From contig JALMQS010000898.1 of the NCBI GenBank assembly GCA_024734495.1, positions 98,261 to 162,260 of the forward strand: DNA of 64,000 bases, in the 5' to 3' direction. Of the stretch, positions 24,838 through 36,604 are shown piece after piece. The stretch comes from Forficula auricularia (lineage: Eukaryota > Arthropoda > Insecta > Dermaptera > Forficulidae). How positions within the stretch are numbered: position 1 is the first letter of the stretch; each line of letters opens with the position of its first letter. The position numbers and the translations under genes are program-made. Below the pieces are notes generated by a model. The model was not told where the DNA came from. It made no database searches and saw nothing but the letters and a program-made list of their open reading frames with translations.

Positions 24838-24930
24838 AAACACAGGAGTTTTTGACGGGTTATAGTTTTTTTTTAATTTTTATTTCCTCTTTGTGAAACA
24901 CCACTATAACCCGTCAAAAATCTTCTGTGT
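24838..24930. repeat. short inverted repeat
   Basis: ACAGGAGTTTTTGACGGGTT followed by ATAGT pairs with ACTATAACCCGTCAAAAATC followed by TTCTGTG across a T-rich spacer. A TGTTGGTTTATAGTGAAACA block outside it recalls the reverse of 17580-17600. Confidence 0.65.
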
Positions 24931-25264
24931 CATGTGTAATATATTTAAAAGCATAATAAAATAAATAAAAGTACTATTTATTAAATACTAACATATTTAA
25001 ATAAATAAATATCTTTTTAAATATTATAATTACTTAAAATAGAAAGAAAATGCACAAATCGAGTCAGAACCTTCGCTCGATTGATTTTTTAAAAGTCTAC
25101 TTTTCCAAAGACTCCATATCAGGAGTTAGTGGTACGTTTTATTCTAAATCTTTCAACATTTTTCCATCGACGATTTGTTCGTCATTGCAATCTGCTGAGT
25201 TTATTCGAAATTACATAACAATTAATAATTTAATCAAAAAAATAGTAAATAAATAAATTATTTT

Positions 25265-25660
25265 ATTTTATTCATTGATTTTTACTTTATCCAATGCGAA
25301 GCATGGGAGAAAGTATTGGAATCGCTCTCGCGGCAAGCGCGACTTCAAAGGGTCCTCAGGTAAAGACTACGGAACCCATAGATTCAATTAAGGTCACAAA
25401 TTGAAGTATTCAATGAGATTGAATTTTAGCACGTGACGGTTTTGCCAAAAATTACCTGAAATCTCGTCGAGAGGCCAAAAAGTGCCATTTTTTTTGGAAG
25501 TGCGTGGGGATGGATGGATGTATGTATGTGTGTTATCGTTTTTTTCGTCCACGATTTTTTCCACACCTTTGCGCTGATTGAAATGAAATTGAAAACCTAC
25601 CATTAGTTTAACAAAATGAAGCGCTGATTAGTTTTTGGTACATATCGGTCCACAAACATT
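25265..25660 (+). repeat. dispersed repeat R-A, longest copy
   Basis: It pairs with 16598-16800 (reverse orientation) and partly with 3509-3727. The 69-codon minus-strand frame is translated repeat. A short GGAT/GTAT microsatellite lies at about 25508-25532. Confidence 0.6.
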
Positions 25661-25889
25661 AGTACTTTATTTCAGTACTTTTTTAGTTTTTTCTAAATGT
25701 TTAAGAAGTTAACAGTCGCATTGCATCTTGTCCCAATAGTCGGCATAACAGATTTTAATTAAAACTCATAAAAAAAGTTATTTTATTAGTTTTTTAATAA
25801 GTTAATAAAAATATCTCATATTTGTTTTTTCTTAATTAGAAAATAGTATATTAGGTATAACATAGGTAATGTATTTTTTACTTTACCAT

Positions 25890-26215
25890 ATACATGGTAT
25901 TTTAAGAGTGATTAATTACTTTGTCATATATCGGTTAGTGAGTTCGTGTGTTACCAAATTTTGTGTAAGCTCTAGCTCAAAAACCGATTAAGTTATCAAA
26001 AAGAAATTTTATTTTGAGATTAAGAGCTGATTAGATTTTCGTTTAAATCTGGCCAAAAATTAGGGCGGTGGGGGGGGGGGGGCGGTTGATTACAAATTTG
26101 AATCCTCTGTCCGATTTGAACCAAATTTGCCTTCAATGTTTAATACAAAAATCAGCTATCTATAAGGTCCGGGGGGTGGGGGTCATAAGATTGCTCTATC
26201 ACCTATTTTTATTGA
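25890..26215 (+). repeat. old relative of the TTTACCATAC element
   Basis: It shares TTACTTTACCATA-like sequence, the GTTAGTGAGTTCGTGTGTTA block, CTCAAAAACCGA-like sequence and GAGATTAAGAGCTGATTAGA with 49260-49640. A G tract lies near 26070-26083. Confidence 0.5.
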
Positions 26216-26242
26216 AAAATATTGTTTTAATTTCTTTTTAAC

Positions 26243-26275
26243 CGACTTCAAAAAAAGGAGGAGATTATCAATTAA
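26243..26275 (+). repeat. ACCGACTTC element end, solitary
   Basis: AACCGACTTCAAAAAAAGGA followed by GGAGATTATCAATT matches the end of the elements at 37404 and 54104. Nothing further inward is recognisable. Confidence 0.5.
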
Positions 26276-26682
26276 TTAGAATGTTTCTTTCTTTTTTTTT
26301 TAGTTATTCTTATTCCATAATGTGCTGTTAAGACACCTCTGTTTCCTAAATAGAACAACTCATTCATTCAAATTTATTTTCAATGGAGAGATTTTATACA
26401 CATTATATAAAATTAAATTTTTTGTATTCTTTAAATTTTTTAATTTCCAAAAAAAAAAAAATTATGAGGGCACTTTTTATTTGACGTTTCATCGAGATGT
26501 TAGAAACTCTAGAGTCGATACTCATGTCCTTTACCTTATTTGTATCCAAACAGAACTAGGCAAGATACATCATTATAGGCATTGGAAGTAAAAATAGCTT
26601 CATATAAAAACGAAATTTTCCAAAAATTGTATTTGAAATAAAATATACTTACTCCAAAAATATATTCAAATATAAAAATACT

Positions 26683-26958
26683 TTTTTTTTTATTGCGAGT
26701 GCTTTACAGCCAGGGTGGCCGTATCCCCATCCGGATCCTAAAACTGCCATCGCCTTCTCTCCAGGGAATCATCTTCGTCTAAATTATTTTTTGGCATTGC
26801 CTCTTGTGTTTTATTCCACCGTGAAACTCGTGATCTTCCTCTTTTTTTTATTTCCTCTTTGTTACCATTCATATAAATTTGCTTTGACAGTCTCTTGTCT
26901 TCCATAAGCTTTACATGGCCGTACCATTTTAATTTTTTGGCTACACTTGGCTGAAAGA
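26683..26958 (-). pseudogene. 3' end of a LINE with its C-terminal ORF2 piece
   Basis: On the minus strand an open stretch of about 70 codons (26958 to the stop at 26738-26740) reads KKLKWYGHVKLMEDKRLSKQ, then a basic RGRSRVSRW segment, then LEDD-like acidic residues and LERRRWQF before TAG. The pattern (WxGHV, basic RGR, W, then ERRRW) is the hallmark of the C-terminal tail of many endonuclease-type LINE polyproteins. A short 3' UTR and a poly-A tract (poly-T on the plus strand near 26683-26692) follow. The reverse transcriptase catalytic domain is missing, so the copy is 5'-truncated and dead. It is unrelated to the 39.7-kb LINE family. Confidence 0.72.
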
Positions 26959-27016
26959 TACTTTTCTTTTGTTAAATTTAGATTTTATTTAATATTTATC
27001 ACAGGGAATAATCTAT

Positions 27017-27174
27017 ACTAGCTGCAAGGCCCGCCTTCGGCTGCCTTCTTGCTAGCCAGGGGGCTCGCCCCCTGGGGCCCCCACGAAACTCGCCCCCCCC
27101 CGGGCAGGGGCCCGGGGGCGCGCCGCGCCGCCCCCACCACTCCAATGACAAAACCTTAATTTTATATATATAGA
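27017..27174 (-). mobile_element. miniature Helitron H5
   Basis: On the minus strand it starts TCTATATATATAAAATTAAG and ends with a hairpin (GCCGAAGGCGGGCC) and GCAGCTAGT. Almost the whole interior found in H1-H4 is gone, leaving the 5' end, a GC-rich stretch with CCAGGGGGC/GCCCCCTGG-type pairing, and the 3' end. At 158 bp it is close to the minimum with both termini. Confidence 0.82.
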
Positions 27175-27363
27175 TAATTTCATTTAAATTGGTAACCATG
27201 ACGACTGTTTTTGTTGTGAACGGACATAGGTAGTTACAGAGGCAGGCACAAATGCCCTTTAGTAGTATAGGATTACTATAATAACATTTTAAATAGAACC
27301 AATTTAATTGAAGGACACAATAAAAGAATGTGTCTTCTGCTGGAATTATAAATTTTATTTATT

Positions 27364-27415
27364 TATAACGAGACTATAGTTTTGAGGGCTTTGCCCTCTT
27401 CATCAGTCTATTACA
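27364..27415 (-). ncRNA. Hammerhead motif, G12 mutated
   Basis: Minus strand: CTGATGA, perfect GAGGGC/GCCCTC stem II, then AAAAC in place of GAAAC, ACTATAGT, C. G12 is a general-base residue of the hammerhead, so this copy should be inactive. Confidence 0.7.
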
Positions 27416-27462
27416 ATGGATTCAGAGGAATTAATTTATGAATGAAAGGTTAAAATCTTTCA

Positions 27463-27516
27463 TGTAATAGATTGATGAAGGGGCAAAGCCCTCGAAACTA
27501 TAGTCTCTTTATAAAT
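27463..27516 (+). ncRNA. Hammerhead motif, C3 mutated
   Basis: Plus strand: TTGATGA instead of CTGATGA, a GGGC/GCCC stem II with an imperfect base, intact GAAAC (27494-27498) and ACTATAGTC. C3 is a core residue; activity is unlikely. Confidence 0.65.
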
Positions 27517-27619
27517 AAATAAAATTTATAATTCCTGCAGAAGACATACTCTTTTATTGTCTCCTTCAATATATAAAAATTCTGCTACCCTCGGCAAAAA
27601 AACTTTCAATTTAAGAACC

Positions 27620-28833
27620 AATTAAGTATTAAAATAGTTTTAATCTAAGAAAATTACAAGAGGTTCTCTCTATTAGATTCGAGATGGAGTAGATTATCAT
27701 ATATGTCAGAAGGCTTATTGCGTTACATATGTCAGAGGGGTTTGTTCACCTCGCAGGGTAGCGGTAGCCATTTGGTCCGGATTGCTTTGACATTCGGGTC
27801 AAAACAACGCTTCTAACATAATATAATTAAAAATAATCCATTGCATCTCGGTATAATAGATGACAACCTCTTATGATTTTCTTAGAAATTAAAAGGCTAT
27901 TTTTATCGGAAATTTTAACTCTTATATAATTTTTATCATCAATTTTAAAAAAATTTCTAAACTATATTGCATATTTTGAGAGAATTTCACATGACGACGT
28001 TCTCTAAAGGATTAAAGAAATATTAATTTTGTGAAAGAGTTTGAGGAATAGAAAAGCTCAGATAAGGTACCCGATGAGACATGTGGGAATTTTACTGGTG
28101 AGGTAGATGAGGAAAAAAGGAACGGACATGTCTAGATTAAAATTTTTTCCTTAGTTAATGAAGATATGGGATGTGGGACTTAATAGAGAAGTTTTGTTAA
28201 TGCGATTGAATGCACGAGAGGAGGCCTACCATAAGTTGATGTTTCTATAGATCTTGAAAGAGAGGGCGGAATAGTGATCAAGCAAAAGGGTCGAGACGTA
28301 GGGGTTTTGGAAGGTTTGAAAATTAAGTTAGGTGAAAGATTTGGCATGGGATAGATTCGAATGGAGGCATTAAACCAGTCTTAGGATTAGGACTATATAC
28401 TCAATGGATCTGTTGATGATTATAAAGACATGTTTCGACGAAATGTAACTATCTTTCATCTGTAAAATATAAATAAAGTAATAATTCAATTTTAATGATG
28501 CAATTGACCAAGGAAATATTTTAAGTCTTTTATTATTTAATTGTATATATATTATTCGGTGTAGCGAAGCTTGTCTCTCGGGCAGTAAATTCATTCCATA
28601 TTTTTTTTTTTGAACATATATTAAAATGTCTGAAACTTTGAGAAAATCATTTTCAACAATGATTTTTTTTCTCTCTGTGTGTATATGCCTCTTCGTCTTT
28701 GGATTCCTTATACTGAAGAAAAGTAGTATTAAGTTCATTCTGATGTCAAAATATTTGTATTTTCAATATGAGAACTAATTAGATTTTAGGCTCTCTATCT
28801 TCAGAACTCCGATTCAAAAATACAAAAAATATA

Positions 28834-28874
<41 letters not shown>

Positions 28875-29140
28875 GAATGATGATTTTATTGATATTTTAA
28901 GGCTTTGTTATGGTGCAAAAAGAATAATCAAATTAACAGGTGTTTTTTCAATTTCACTTTTTTTAATTGTTTTTATTTTATTTCAAAAGACGCTAATAGA
29001 GCTTATTATTATATTAATTTATATTAATAGTGAAAAATTGAAATTATGACAAGACAATTTAATCAAAAAATAATTATTGTATAATTTATTGCTTAAAATT
29101 ATTAATATGACAGCTCTAACTATAGTTGAGTTCAAAAGTT
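27620..29140. other. interval with one R1 copy and a 37-base T tract
   Basis: About 28600-28835 is a reverse-orientation R1 copy (AACTAATTAGATTTTAGG and CAAAATATTTGTATTTTC). 28837-28873 is all T. A more G-rich stretch near 28020-28360 looks like worn coding sequence, but I recognise nothing in it. The 122-codon minus-strand frame spans the R1 copy and is rejected. Confidence 0.45.
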
Positions 29141-29149
29141 CACTCCTCC

Positions 29150-29532
29150 CACGACCGGGGTCTTAGAGAGAAAATGCCAGGCCCGGGGCAACTAATATTT
29201 TTGAGGGCCTTCAAAATTAAAAATAAAACTCTGGACAAGAAAATAAAAACAATTTTATTTTATATTTATTAAATTATAATATTTATTTATTTCACAGGAA
29301 CTTTACGGGCATCAACATTAACAAATTCCGTGATTATGAGGGCCATAAAATTGTGAAGCTCGGGGAAGCTGCCCTTATTGTCCCCCCACTCACTGGCCCT
29401 GCCCACGACCATATGCAAAATAGGTACTGAGTCTTGAAAAACTAGTTTCCATTTTTTCCTCCAATTTGGAATTCCAAATGTAAATACATTAAATACAAAT
29501 GTATTTGAAATATACTTAGCTTTCAGCTTCAT
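29150..29532 (-). pseudogene. hAT transposase C-terminal remnant
   Basis: An 81-codon minus-strand frame (29287-29532) ends IITEFVNVDARKVPVK. That resembles the C-terminal IIDKFAKLKARKVPL of the hAT fragment at 58365-58640. Beyond the stop, GGCCCTCAAAAA and CCCCGGGCCTGG-like sequence parallels the GGGCCTCAAAA and TTGGGCTTGGG blocks downstream of the 58-kb copy. The dimerisation-domain ERSF motif is not visible, so only the last segment of a related transposase remains. The call rests on the short C-terminal match plus shared downstream blocks. Confidence 0.45.
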
Positions 29533-29539
29533 AATTTTT

Positions 29540-32500
29540 ATAAACGAGGTGACTAAGAGTTAACTACCACATGTATTGATTAATCCATTTATTTTGATTC
29601 TGTTTAGAATGCTGCGTCAAATAGAACAGAGTTATCTAGTAAAGCACGCAACTATATAATTAATTAAGATTAAATATGTTTTTTACGTTGAGACCCTACA
29701 TGTTGTCAATCCTCTGTCAACCCAATTTTTTTATTCGACTAATATTTAATTTTTAGGATTACTAGAATAATTGAAAATTATATATTTCTGCTCCATTTTA
29801 ATAATATTTTAGAATATTCCATATAATCTTAGTAATTTTCATCCGGTTTCATTCTGTTGCAATCCAGGCAACATTCCACTCTTTAGGAACTTGTCTTTAA
29901 CTCATGACCGAATGGCCTCTTGATGTGCCATTAATAAAAACGGACATAAATGTTCATACGCTCCAGAAAGCTTACCTTTTACTTAGTAATAGTAATGTAT
30001 ATATATGATATCATACTTGTATCCTCAGCTGACCTCACACGCCGACACAAACACAGGCTGACAAATTAAAACGAGTCACGTCTATTTTTTATCTCCCTCT
30101 CTTCTTCAGTCCTCCATACTTCTTATCTTTTTTTTTTATTGAGGTACCTACATCGTATTTCAAGCAAAAATATATCATCGCCATTCTGAGCTTCGTTCAT
30201 CAGTCTTGAAAACTTCACACTTGGCAAATTTGACGCTTTTTCCTTCCATGAATCTTTTGACATTGCCGAATAAGACAAGTTGATAATTATTATTAACAAC
30301 ATTGGTGTCAATGTCTCATCTACGTGATTCTTGTTTCTAATTATTTATGACCTTAGTAAATATAAATCGAAAACTAACGAGAGAAGCCAATTGCCTTGGG
30401 GGGCGTCCCTAAATTACGTGAGGCGTTTAGGGGGTGGGGGGTCGAGCCGAATCTCACCTGGGGGAGAGGTTGGGTCTCAGTAAATATCACGTATTTTTTC
30501 CTCCAAGAAACAGTGTAAAATTGCGCCGTGAAAAGTTGGTCGGTATAAACGTATAATACGTATTTGATCAAAAATCGGACTTACGAGGTTTGGTAAGATC
30601 AGCGACGATAAGTATTTCCATTATGTTCCAAAATGTGAGAAATTGGTAGGTGATACGACTTTTTTATTATTATTTTCGGAATCAGCACACCAAATAAGAC
30701 AGGAATTAGTTAAAATTATTGAAAAAGTTTTTTCATCGTTGGCCATGTGTAAATCAATAAGACTAATAGAAGTTCAGCCATATCTAGCTCACTCGAATTC
30801 TTGCTCATCGTAGAACCACATATCGATCTTGTTAATCTTTTTTTATTGCCTAACATGATGAAGTCACTAATTCATTTGTCCGAAACTCGAGATTTTGAAA
30901 CATTCACCACTCTTTCGTGCTCGAATTAAATAACTAATTGAACAAATGCATTCGGCATTTCGTTTACTCTAGACTTATCCAACCCCTAAAATTCCTCCCT
31001 CTTCTTTTCCCGATGCAAGTGTCAATCCTGGCTTATGGGTGTAAACCTTCTTCCATCAATTTCTTTAAGAAAAAATACAGAAACTAAATAAAAAAAAAAT
31101 AGCATTATTACGTATTTATCTAAAGATATAAAATATTGAAACTTTTTTCTGTAAAAATTCCTCTCTTCAGTGGAGTTCACACGGCATTCTTACTTAATCC
31201 TAAATCCACATCCTATCTATTATATTCAAATAAATGACCTTCTCCTTGATCTGTCAGTAAATAGAGACTAGTTACCAATCTTATAATGCACTTCTAGTAC
31301 AATACAATTGACCTAAATCTAATTTTCATTTACACAGGTTCAAATTAATTGGCATTGTTTGTTGCTTGATATATGAACATGAACCTTTCTCTCTTGCTTG
31401 TTTCCCTTGAAGATCATCCTACTCTTCAATACAAAAATAAAATGTTCACATTAAGTTTTTATTATCCAATAGAAGAAGTGGGAAGCCATCGTTTATCAAA
31501 CATCACAAAATGATTAGATCTTTGTCTAAATCTTTTGAGACTGAACTATTTTATTATTATTTAGATATTTTACTGAGGGTCGCAATTCTATTCTCATCTT
31601 TTTTTTTAATTTGCATCTTTATTTATTTATTTGCATAAATCGATGTCTTAAATTTTCACAATATAGAAAAAGTATTTAATTTTTTTTGGAAATTGAAAAT
31701 GTTCTATCTAACTTTTAATATATTCAAAAAAATATTTTTTTTCTATCTTATAACACTGACGAAGCTAATAATAGTAATCATCCTGAAAGCGTGTGTTTCA
31801 CTATGAACCATAATTCAAAGACAAATGAATATTATTAGAATGAGCATATTCTCAGCTCAAGATCATGATTTGATTATCAAATATTGACGGAAAAAAAAAT
31901 AATAATAATTTTTTGAAGAATAAGTAAGGTAGGTATCAATACATTGGACCAAGACAGTTAATAATTATTAATTTATTATATACTTAATTTCCAAAATATT
32001 CCCAATTTAGCCCATTCTATTAAGATCGAAATTGGGCCTAAATAAACTACAAATTTAAACAGCATGTGTCTAATTTAGTTGTTGAATAGATGATTGTGTT
32101 GTTGGATTTATTATATAGAGTCACAATCCCAGGCGTGCTGCTTGCAATCTAGTGCTTGATTAGTCTTGTCTCTGGATAAATACTACAATTTTGGAAAGTC
32201 AATTAAATCCATAAAAATCGAAAATTGGAATATTTTGCGAACGTGATGAGCACCCATCTGATGATCCTGCAGAGAAAGTTTGAGGGCAACAAGGGCCTGG
32301 GAATCATTGGACATAATGGTTTGGAAACTTAAAAAAGTGTTCCGAGAAGTCTTCGTTGTATCTATTCCATGCTAAAATAAATAAAGACATTAAAGTCAAT
32401 ATGATTATCAACGTTTGCAGAGCTGAAAGAAACCATCGATCCTGAAACTTGCAAAAACCTATCTAATTCGCAACAGCTGTCCGTCTTTAGGGTAAATGAT

Positions 32501-32570
32501 ACAGGCAGGAGGCTCATATCTAGTTCTGTAGTAGAAACATTATTTTTATGTGCAAATCATTAGGTATATA
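29540..32570. other. interval without a supported gene
   Basis: 30395-30470 (GGCGTCCCTAAATTACGTGA, followed by a G-rich stretch and GTCGAGCC) resembles a repeat terminus seen widely in arthropod genomes, but I find no second copy here. The remaining sequence shows no exon or element ends. Confidence 0.4.
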
Positions 32571-32574
32571 CCTA

Positions 32575-33550
32575 CTGGGTGTTCATTTTTAAGCGCGCAC
32601 CATTCATAATTTTAGTATTATTTTATTTTACTACTAAGTCTTTTAAATAGGTAAAATATGTAGTAGAATTTTTAAGTCTATTGATGAAATCAGAAATAAA
32701 TTAAGCATCGCATTTTTAACTTATTCTCAAAACATGTTTTTTAGGATTTAAAACAGGACCCTATTAACGTCACTACACAGTCTCTGTCTGCCTGTCCTTC
32801 TGCCAGATCATTGCAGCTAGTGAACAATGTAAATTAGATACAAACTTTAAATTTACAAGCTATATATATATTCATTTCTTCCAAAATCAAAAATAGTATT
32901 AAAATTTTAATCAAATTATTATTTTGAGAAGGGACTAATTTTTTGTGGGGACCAAAATAAAAAAAAAATTCTTTTGGATAGGTATCATAGGGTGTGTGGC
33001 ATTTTTGTTAAGATTACTTCACCTAATTAAAATTTAGATTGATTGTTTTTTAAATAATTCAGCTTTAAAATGACCATGTGAAAGAATCCTAAAGTGGCTA
33101 TTTTGGTGATTTTCTACCTGAAGATGTTTAGAAATGGCCTTACTTAAAATTATGAATGTATTCCACAAATTTCTAATAAGAACGAATTTGAAATATCAAG
33201 TTTTTGGTATGGAACCCTCGGAATGCTGTCCAATTAACACTTTGTTGGCTTATTTTTCATAGGTTTGTCTTATTATATAATACTTTGGTATATTTATTTC
33301 TGAATTATTTTTTCCTATGATATCTTAAAACGTTTTTGTTCAGAATCGAATTCTCTCTAAAAATAAAAATAAACATAAGTACATGGTGTTCTATTATTTA
33401 TATATATTTGAAAATAACTAAAAAATGCGATGCTAAATCTGTTTTCACCATTGTAATCGCCTTAAAATTCTACTTTGTTCATTTAATCGATTTCATAGCT
33501 CATATAATAACAAAGTTAGCAATGGTGCTCACTTGAGAATGAACAGCCGG
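32575..33550 (+). mobile_element. TA-flanked non-autonomous transposon with long inverted ends
   Basis: The left end CTGGGTGTTCATTTTTAAGC and the right end, read in reverse complement as CCGGCTGTTCATTCTCAAGT, match at about 21 of 27 bases. Weaker similarity extends inward to about 32725 and 33415, including AAATTAAGCATCGCATTTTT-like sequence. TA lies on both sides (32573-32574, 33551-33552). No transposase frame survives in 976 bp. Tc1/mariner affiliation is inferred from the TA site and end form. Confidence 0.65.
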
Positions 33551-33559
33551 TATATCCCT

Positions 33560-34180
33560 GAGGAACATGGAATTTCAAGTTGTATTCATAATAGTGGGAG
33601 TACAATTAAAGAGAGGGGTTGGCCCGCATATACCTACATATCGAAACAGGGTGTGGCTTTCATTTAATATAATCTATTTAATATATCAGTGCAGAAGGTA
33701 GATATACTTGTTTTCCCATCTATTCAACATCTTATGGGATAAAAAAATCAACAATTATGAATTAAGTTATTCTTCTCCACGACTTAAATCATTATGAATG
33801 ATTATGAAATCAATTAGCGAACATATAATTAAAATGAAATAATTAATGAGATAATCCGGAGAGACAGGCAAGCTCTGGCAAGTTTCAAGTTTTTTTTTGT
33901 TTTTTTTTTAATTTAAATCACAATCTCTATCTGCTTTAATGAGTGTATTCAATAACAAATTATTGCTTGGCTAATTTTTGTTATTGTCAAATGATTTATT
34001 TACTTCTTAAAACAAAATCAATTAAGTGAATAAAACACCATTTCTCAACCATTGTACGATCCTTCAATTTACTGAAGCCAGTTAACTGACCTCATTATAA
34101 GATATATGCATTTTTTAATAATGATAGTTAATTTAGATATTTATAATAAGAAAACTTGTTCAATGTGTCAACTCCCCGAA
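33560..34180. other. AT-rich, no feature seen
   Basis: No exon, RNA gene or element end can be supported here. Confidence 0.5.
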
Positions 34181-34183
34181 ATC

Positions 34184-34831
34184 GTGGAGTCGCTTAACGT
34201 CAAATTTTGGGTTAAAACCGACACACCGGATAAGAGCACCAAATTTTTACCATGTACTATTTAGATTGCAATTTTTGATAGGAACCAACTCCTCCGTCGG
34301 CCATCTTGGATTTTATAGAGGCCATGTTGAAATATAGGTATTAGGGTGGTCATAAGAAATCGAATTTTTCCGGTACGGACCTCTTAATAGTTGGAAATTA
34401 GCTAAAAATGAGATTGGGAAAGTTTCCGCTTAATTGGATAAAGGTAACGCGTGCCTCAATGAGGTTGAAGTTTTGAAAAACTGCAATTTTTGGCAACAAA
34501 TTTGGCAGCTCTTCCCTTCATAAATTGAAAACCGCTCATCCTAAAAACTTGATTCCTGTCTCATTCTCTAGGAAATTTTGTTGACTTGAACTTTTACTTG
34601 GACCACTTTTTTGTTAATCTCTTAAATTTGTAGATATTCAGCATTTTCCAGATAGGACATGATCCCTTTTATGTTAAGCGGCTCCACTATTATGTCCTGT
34701 CTGGAAAATGCTGAATATCTGGATGGAGTTGGTTCCTATCAAAAATTGCAAGCTAATTACCTTACTAGAACCTAGTAAAGATTTTGTGCTTTCATCCGGT
34801 GTGTAAACGTTTTCATGTTAAGCGGCCCCAC
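34184..34831. mobile_element. inverted-repeat element with GTGGGGCCGCTTAAC ends
   Basis: The left arm (GTGGAGTCGCTTAACG, CCGACACACCGGAT, GCAATTTTTGATAGGAACCA, ACTCC; 34184-34291) is the reverse complement of the right arm (34728-34831). A second, near-perfect inverted repeat lies inside (34632-34723: AGATATTCAGCATTTTCCAG and its complement), and an AGCGGCTCCAC end motif recurs between those arms. TTAGGGTGGTC at 34342 resembles the TAGGGTGG ends described above, so another element may be nested. No clear target duplication was found. Confidence 0.65.
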
Positions 34832-34849
34832 TAAAACTCGAAACTCTAG

Positions 34850-36600
34850 AAATTCCTCTTCTTATAATTCTATTCTCTGTCATCTGTACGTATACTAGTT
34901 GTGAATGAATGTAGAATATTAATTTCATCGGTCATTATCAATTTCTCGCATGTTCGAGCTTATTTTATGGTTTCTTTACTTTTTGTTTCGAGATTTTGAA
35001 TATACAATATAGCGCGAATTTTCGACTCCATAAAATTGAAAACTTTTCGACCTTTATAAATATCAAGGAGTCCATATCTCTAGTTTATATTTTGAAAACA
35101 TTATCCTATTCATTGCAAGACTCAATGATTAAACTCACAAATTTCTGTTGTAGAATTAAAACTTGTTTCTAATATTTAAAACCCAAAAGATTTAATTACG
35201 GAGTACTAAGTCTTTGTGAGAAGATCCTCTTTGTAAATGAGATTTTCTCATTCAAGATTTAATCTATATGGATTTTGCCGAGATTCTTCAGCTTTTAGAA
35301 TAACGTTCGCTGTTTCTTGATATTTAGTATATTTTTAATCCAAAGAAATAGAATAAGTAAAAGGTGTTTTAATATTTTAAGAAAAACAGAAAAAGCTTTA
35401 TGAAAGAGATGTCTTTGAATTGACATATACTTTTGGAAAATCCTGGATTTCCTGTATTTTCGACAAAATTATATTAATCGTAAACTTTAAAACATGTCGA
35501 TTCTAGGATTTTCATGACAATAAATAATTTTTCTCTTATGAGAGTTTATACATAATATGTACGTGAAAACTTTTTCAAGACCTACTACGCATCTTTGCAA
35601 TTTTAGTAATTTGGCAATTTTTGTCCGCGAACAGAAAATTAAAATTTGGGATAAAGATGCAGTCATTTATCATATAAACATGTCTGCCGTATTTCACTTA
35701 ATAACTTATAGTCTTTAAATTGGAAGTTTTTTTTGCCGAGGGTATCAGAATTTTTTATAACGGTTATAAATAAATAAAATTTATAATTCCTACAGAAGAC
35801 ACACTCTTTTATTGTCTCCTTCAAACTTATAGTCTTTAGATAGCTTCCCTCATGATAATTTTATTATTTATGATTTTCTCCATTTTTTTAATCAGAAGCT
35901 CTGAGGCTAGAAACCCCCAAAATCTAATCAGTTCTTTGTTTTGTACAAACATTTTAGTTTCAGAACGAACTTTCTGCGACTTCCCTATCTTGAGTTATCG
36001 GGAACATCGGAATCAGATACACAGTGGAAAATATCATGATTTCAAATTTTTTTATGTCTATTTTATGTTACGAATTGAAACCGATTCATTGAATATCTTT
36101 GTTTCGACTAATCCCTGATATTATATGTATGTTCTTTTCTTATTTTATTAAGTAGAATTTATCCATATATAGCTGGTTTCTTCTCGCTAGGTTAAACATG
36201 TCATTCCCCCCGGTCGTGTTTTTTAACCTCTTTCAATTTATTTGTGACGCTAGTTAAAGATCCAATTCGCGTTGAGCTCCTTCATCTCTTATAAAAAATT
36301 GTCCCGCTTTTCTTTTAATGTACACATTTAATTAATGCTGGTATTAAAAGAGATTCAATCGATAATCTTTTTGAAGACGCTATTCAAAAGAAAGACGCAT
36401 CTTTGTTAACCCTTTCTCGTTTAACCATGGCAATAAATTCAATAGATAATCCTCTTGTTATTTTGTCTTGCTTTAAAGTTCCAATTTGCTTAAGTAAAAG
36501 ATGTACACAATAATAAACCAAATATTTTTTAGCAGTTAAAAAATCAGTTTTGAAATTGATGGATTTTCCTGTTGTTTATTGTATGTTTGAATTGTGTTAG
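34850..36600. other. interval with hammerhead-family and R1 fragments
   Basis: 35722-35825 is a fragment of the hammerhead fold-back family: the reversed tail (GAAGTTTTTTTTGCCGAGGG), then TTATAAATAAATAAAATTTA and CAGAAGACACACTCTTTTAT, without a ribozyme core. 35860-36110 is an R1 copy containing AAAATCTAATCAGTTCTTTG. I support no gene. Confidence 0.55.
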
Positions 36601-36604
36601 CATA

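Larger units (their letters stand above)
27312..27615. mobile_element. Hammerhead fold-back element, copy 2 (both arms carry the motif)
   Basis: The left arm (27312-27440) and right arm (27465-27575) are reverse complements and each contains a hammerhead core, arranged head to head. Both cores are mutated. Minus strand: GAAAC has become AAAAC. Plus strand: CTGATGA has become TTGATGA. The tail (ATAAAAATTCTGCTACCCTC to AACTTTCAATTTAAG) follows. This is the most complete symmetric layout in the window. Confidence 0.75.

Noticed and set aside
24838..24930. Lineage-2 hammerhead
   Set aside because: The inverted arms and outer blocks recall that family, but neither CTGATGA nor a correctly placed GAAA was found.
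28370..28738. 122-codon minus-strand frame
   Set aside because: AT-rich composition, overlaps an R1 repeat copy, no recognisable domain and no splice context.
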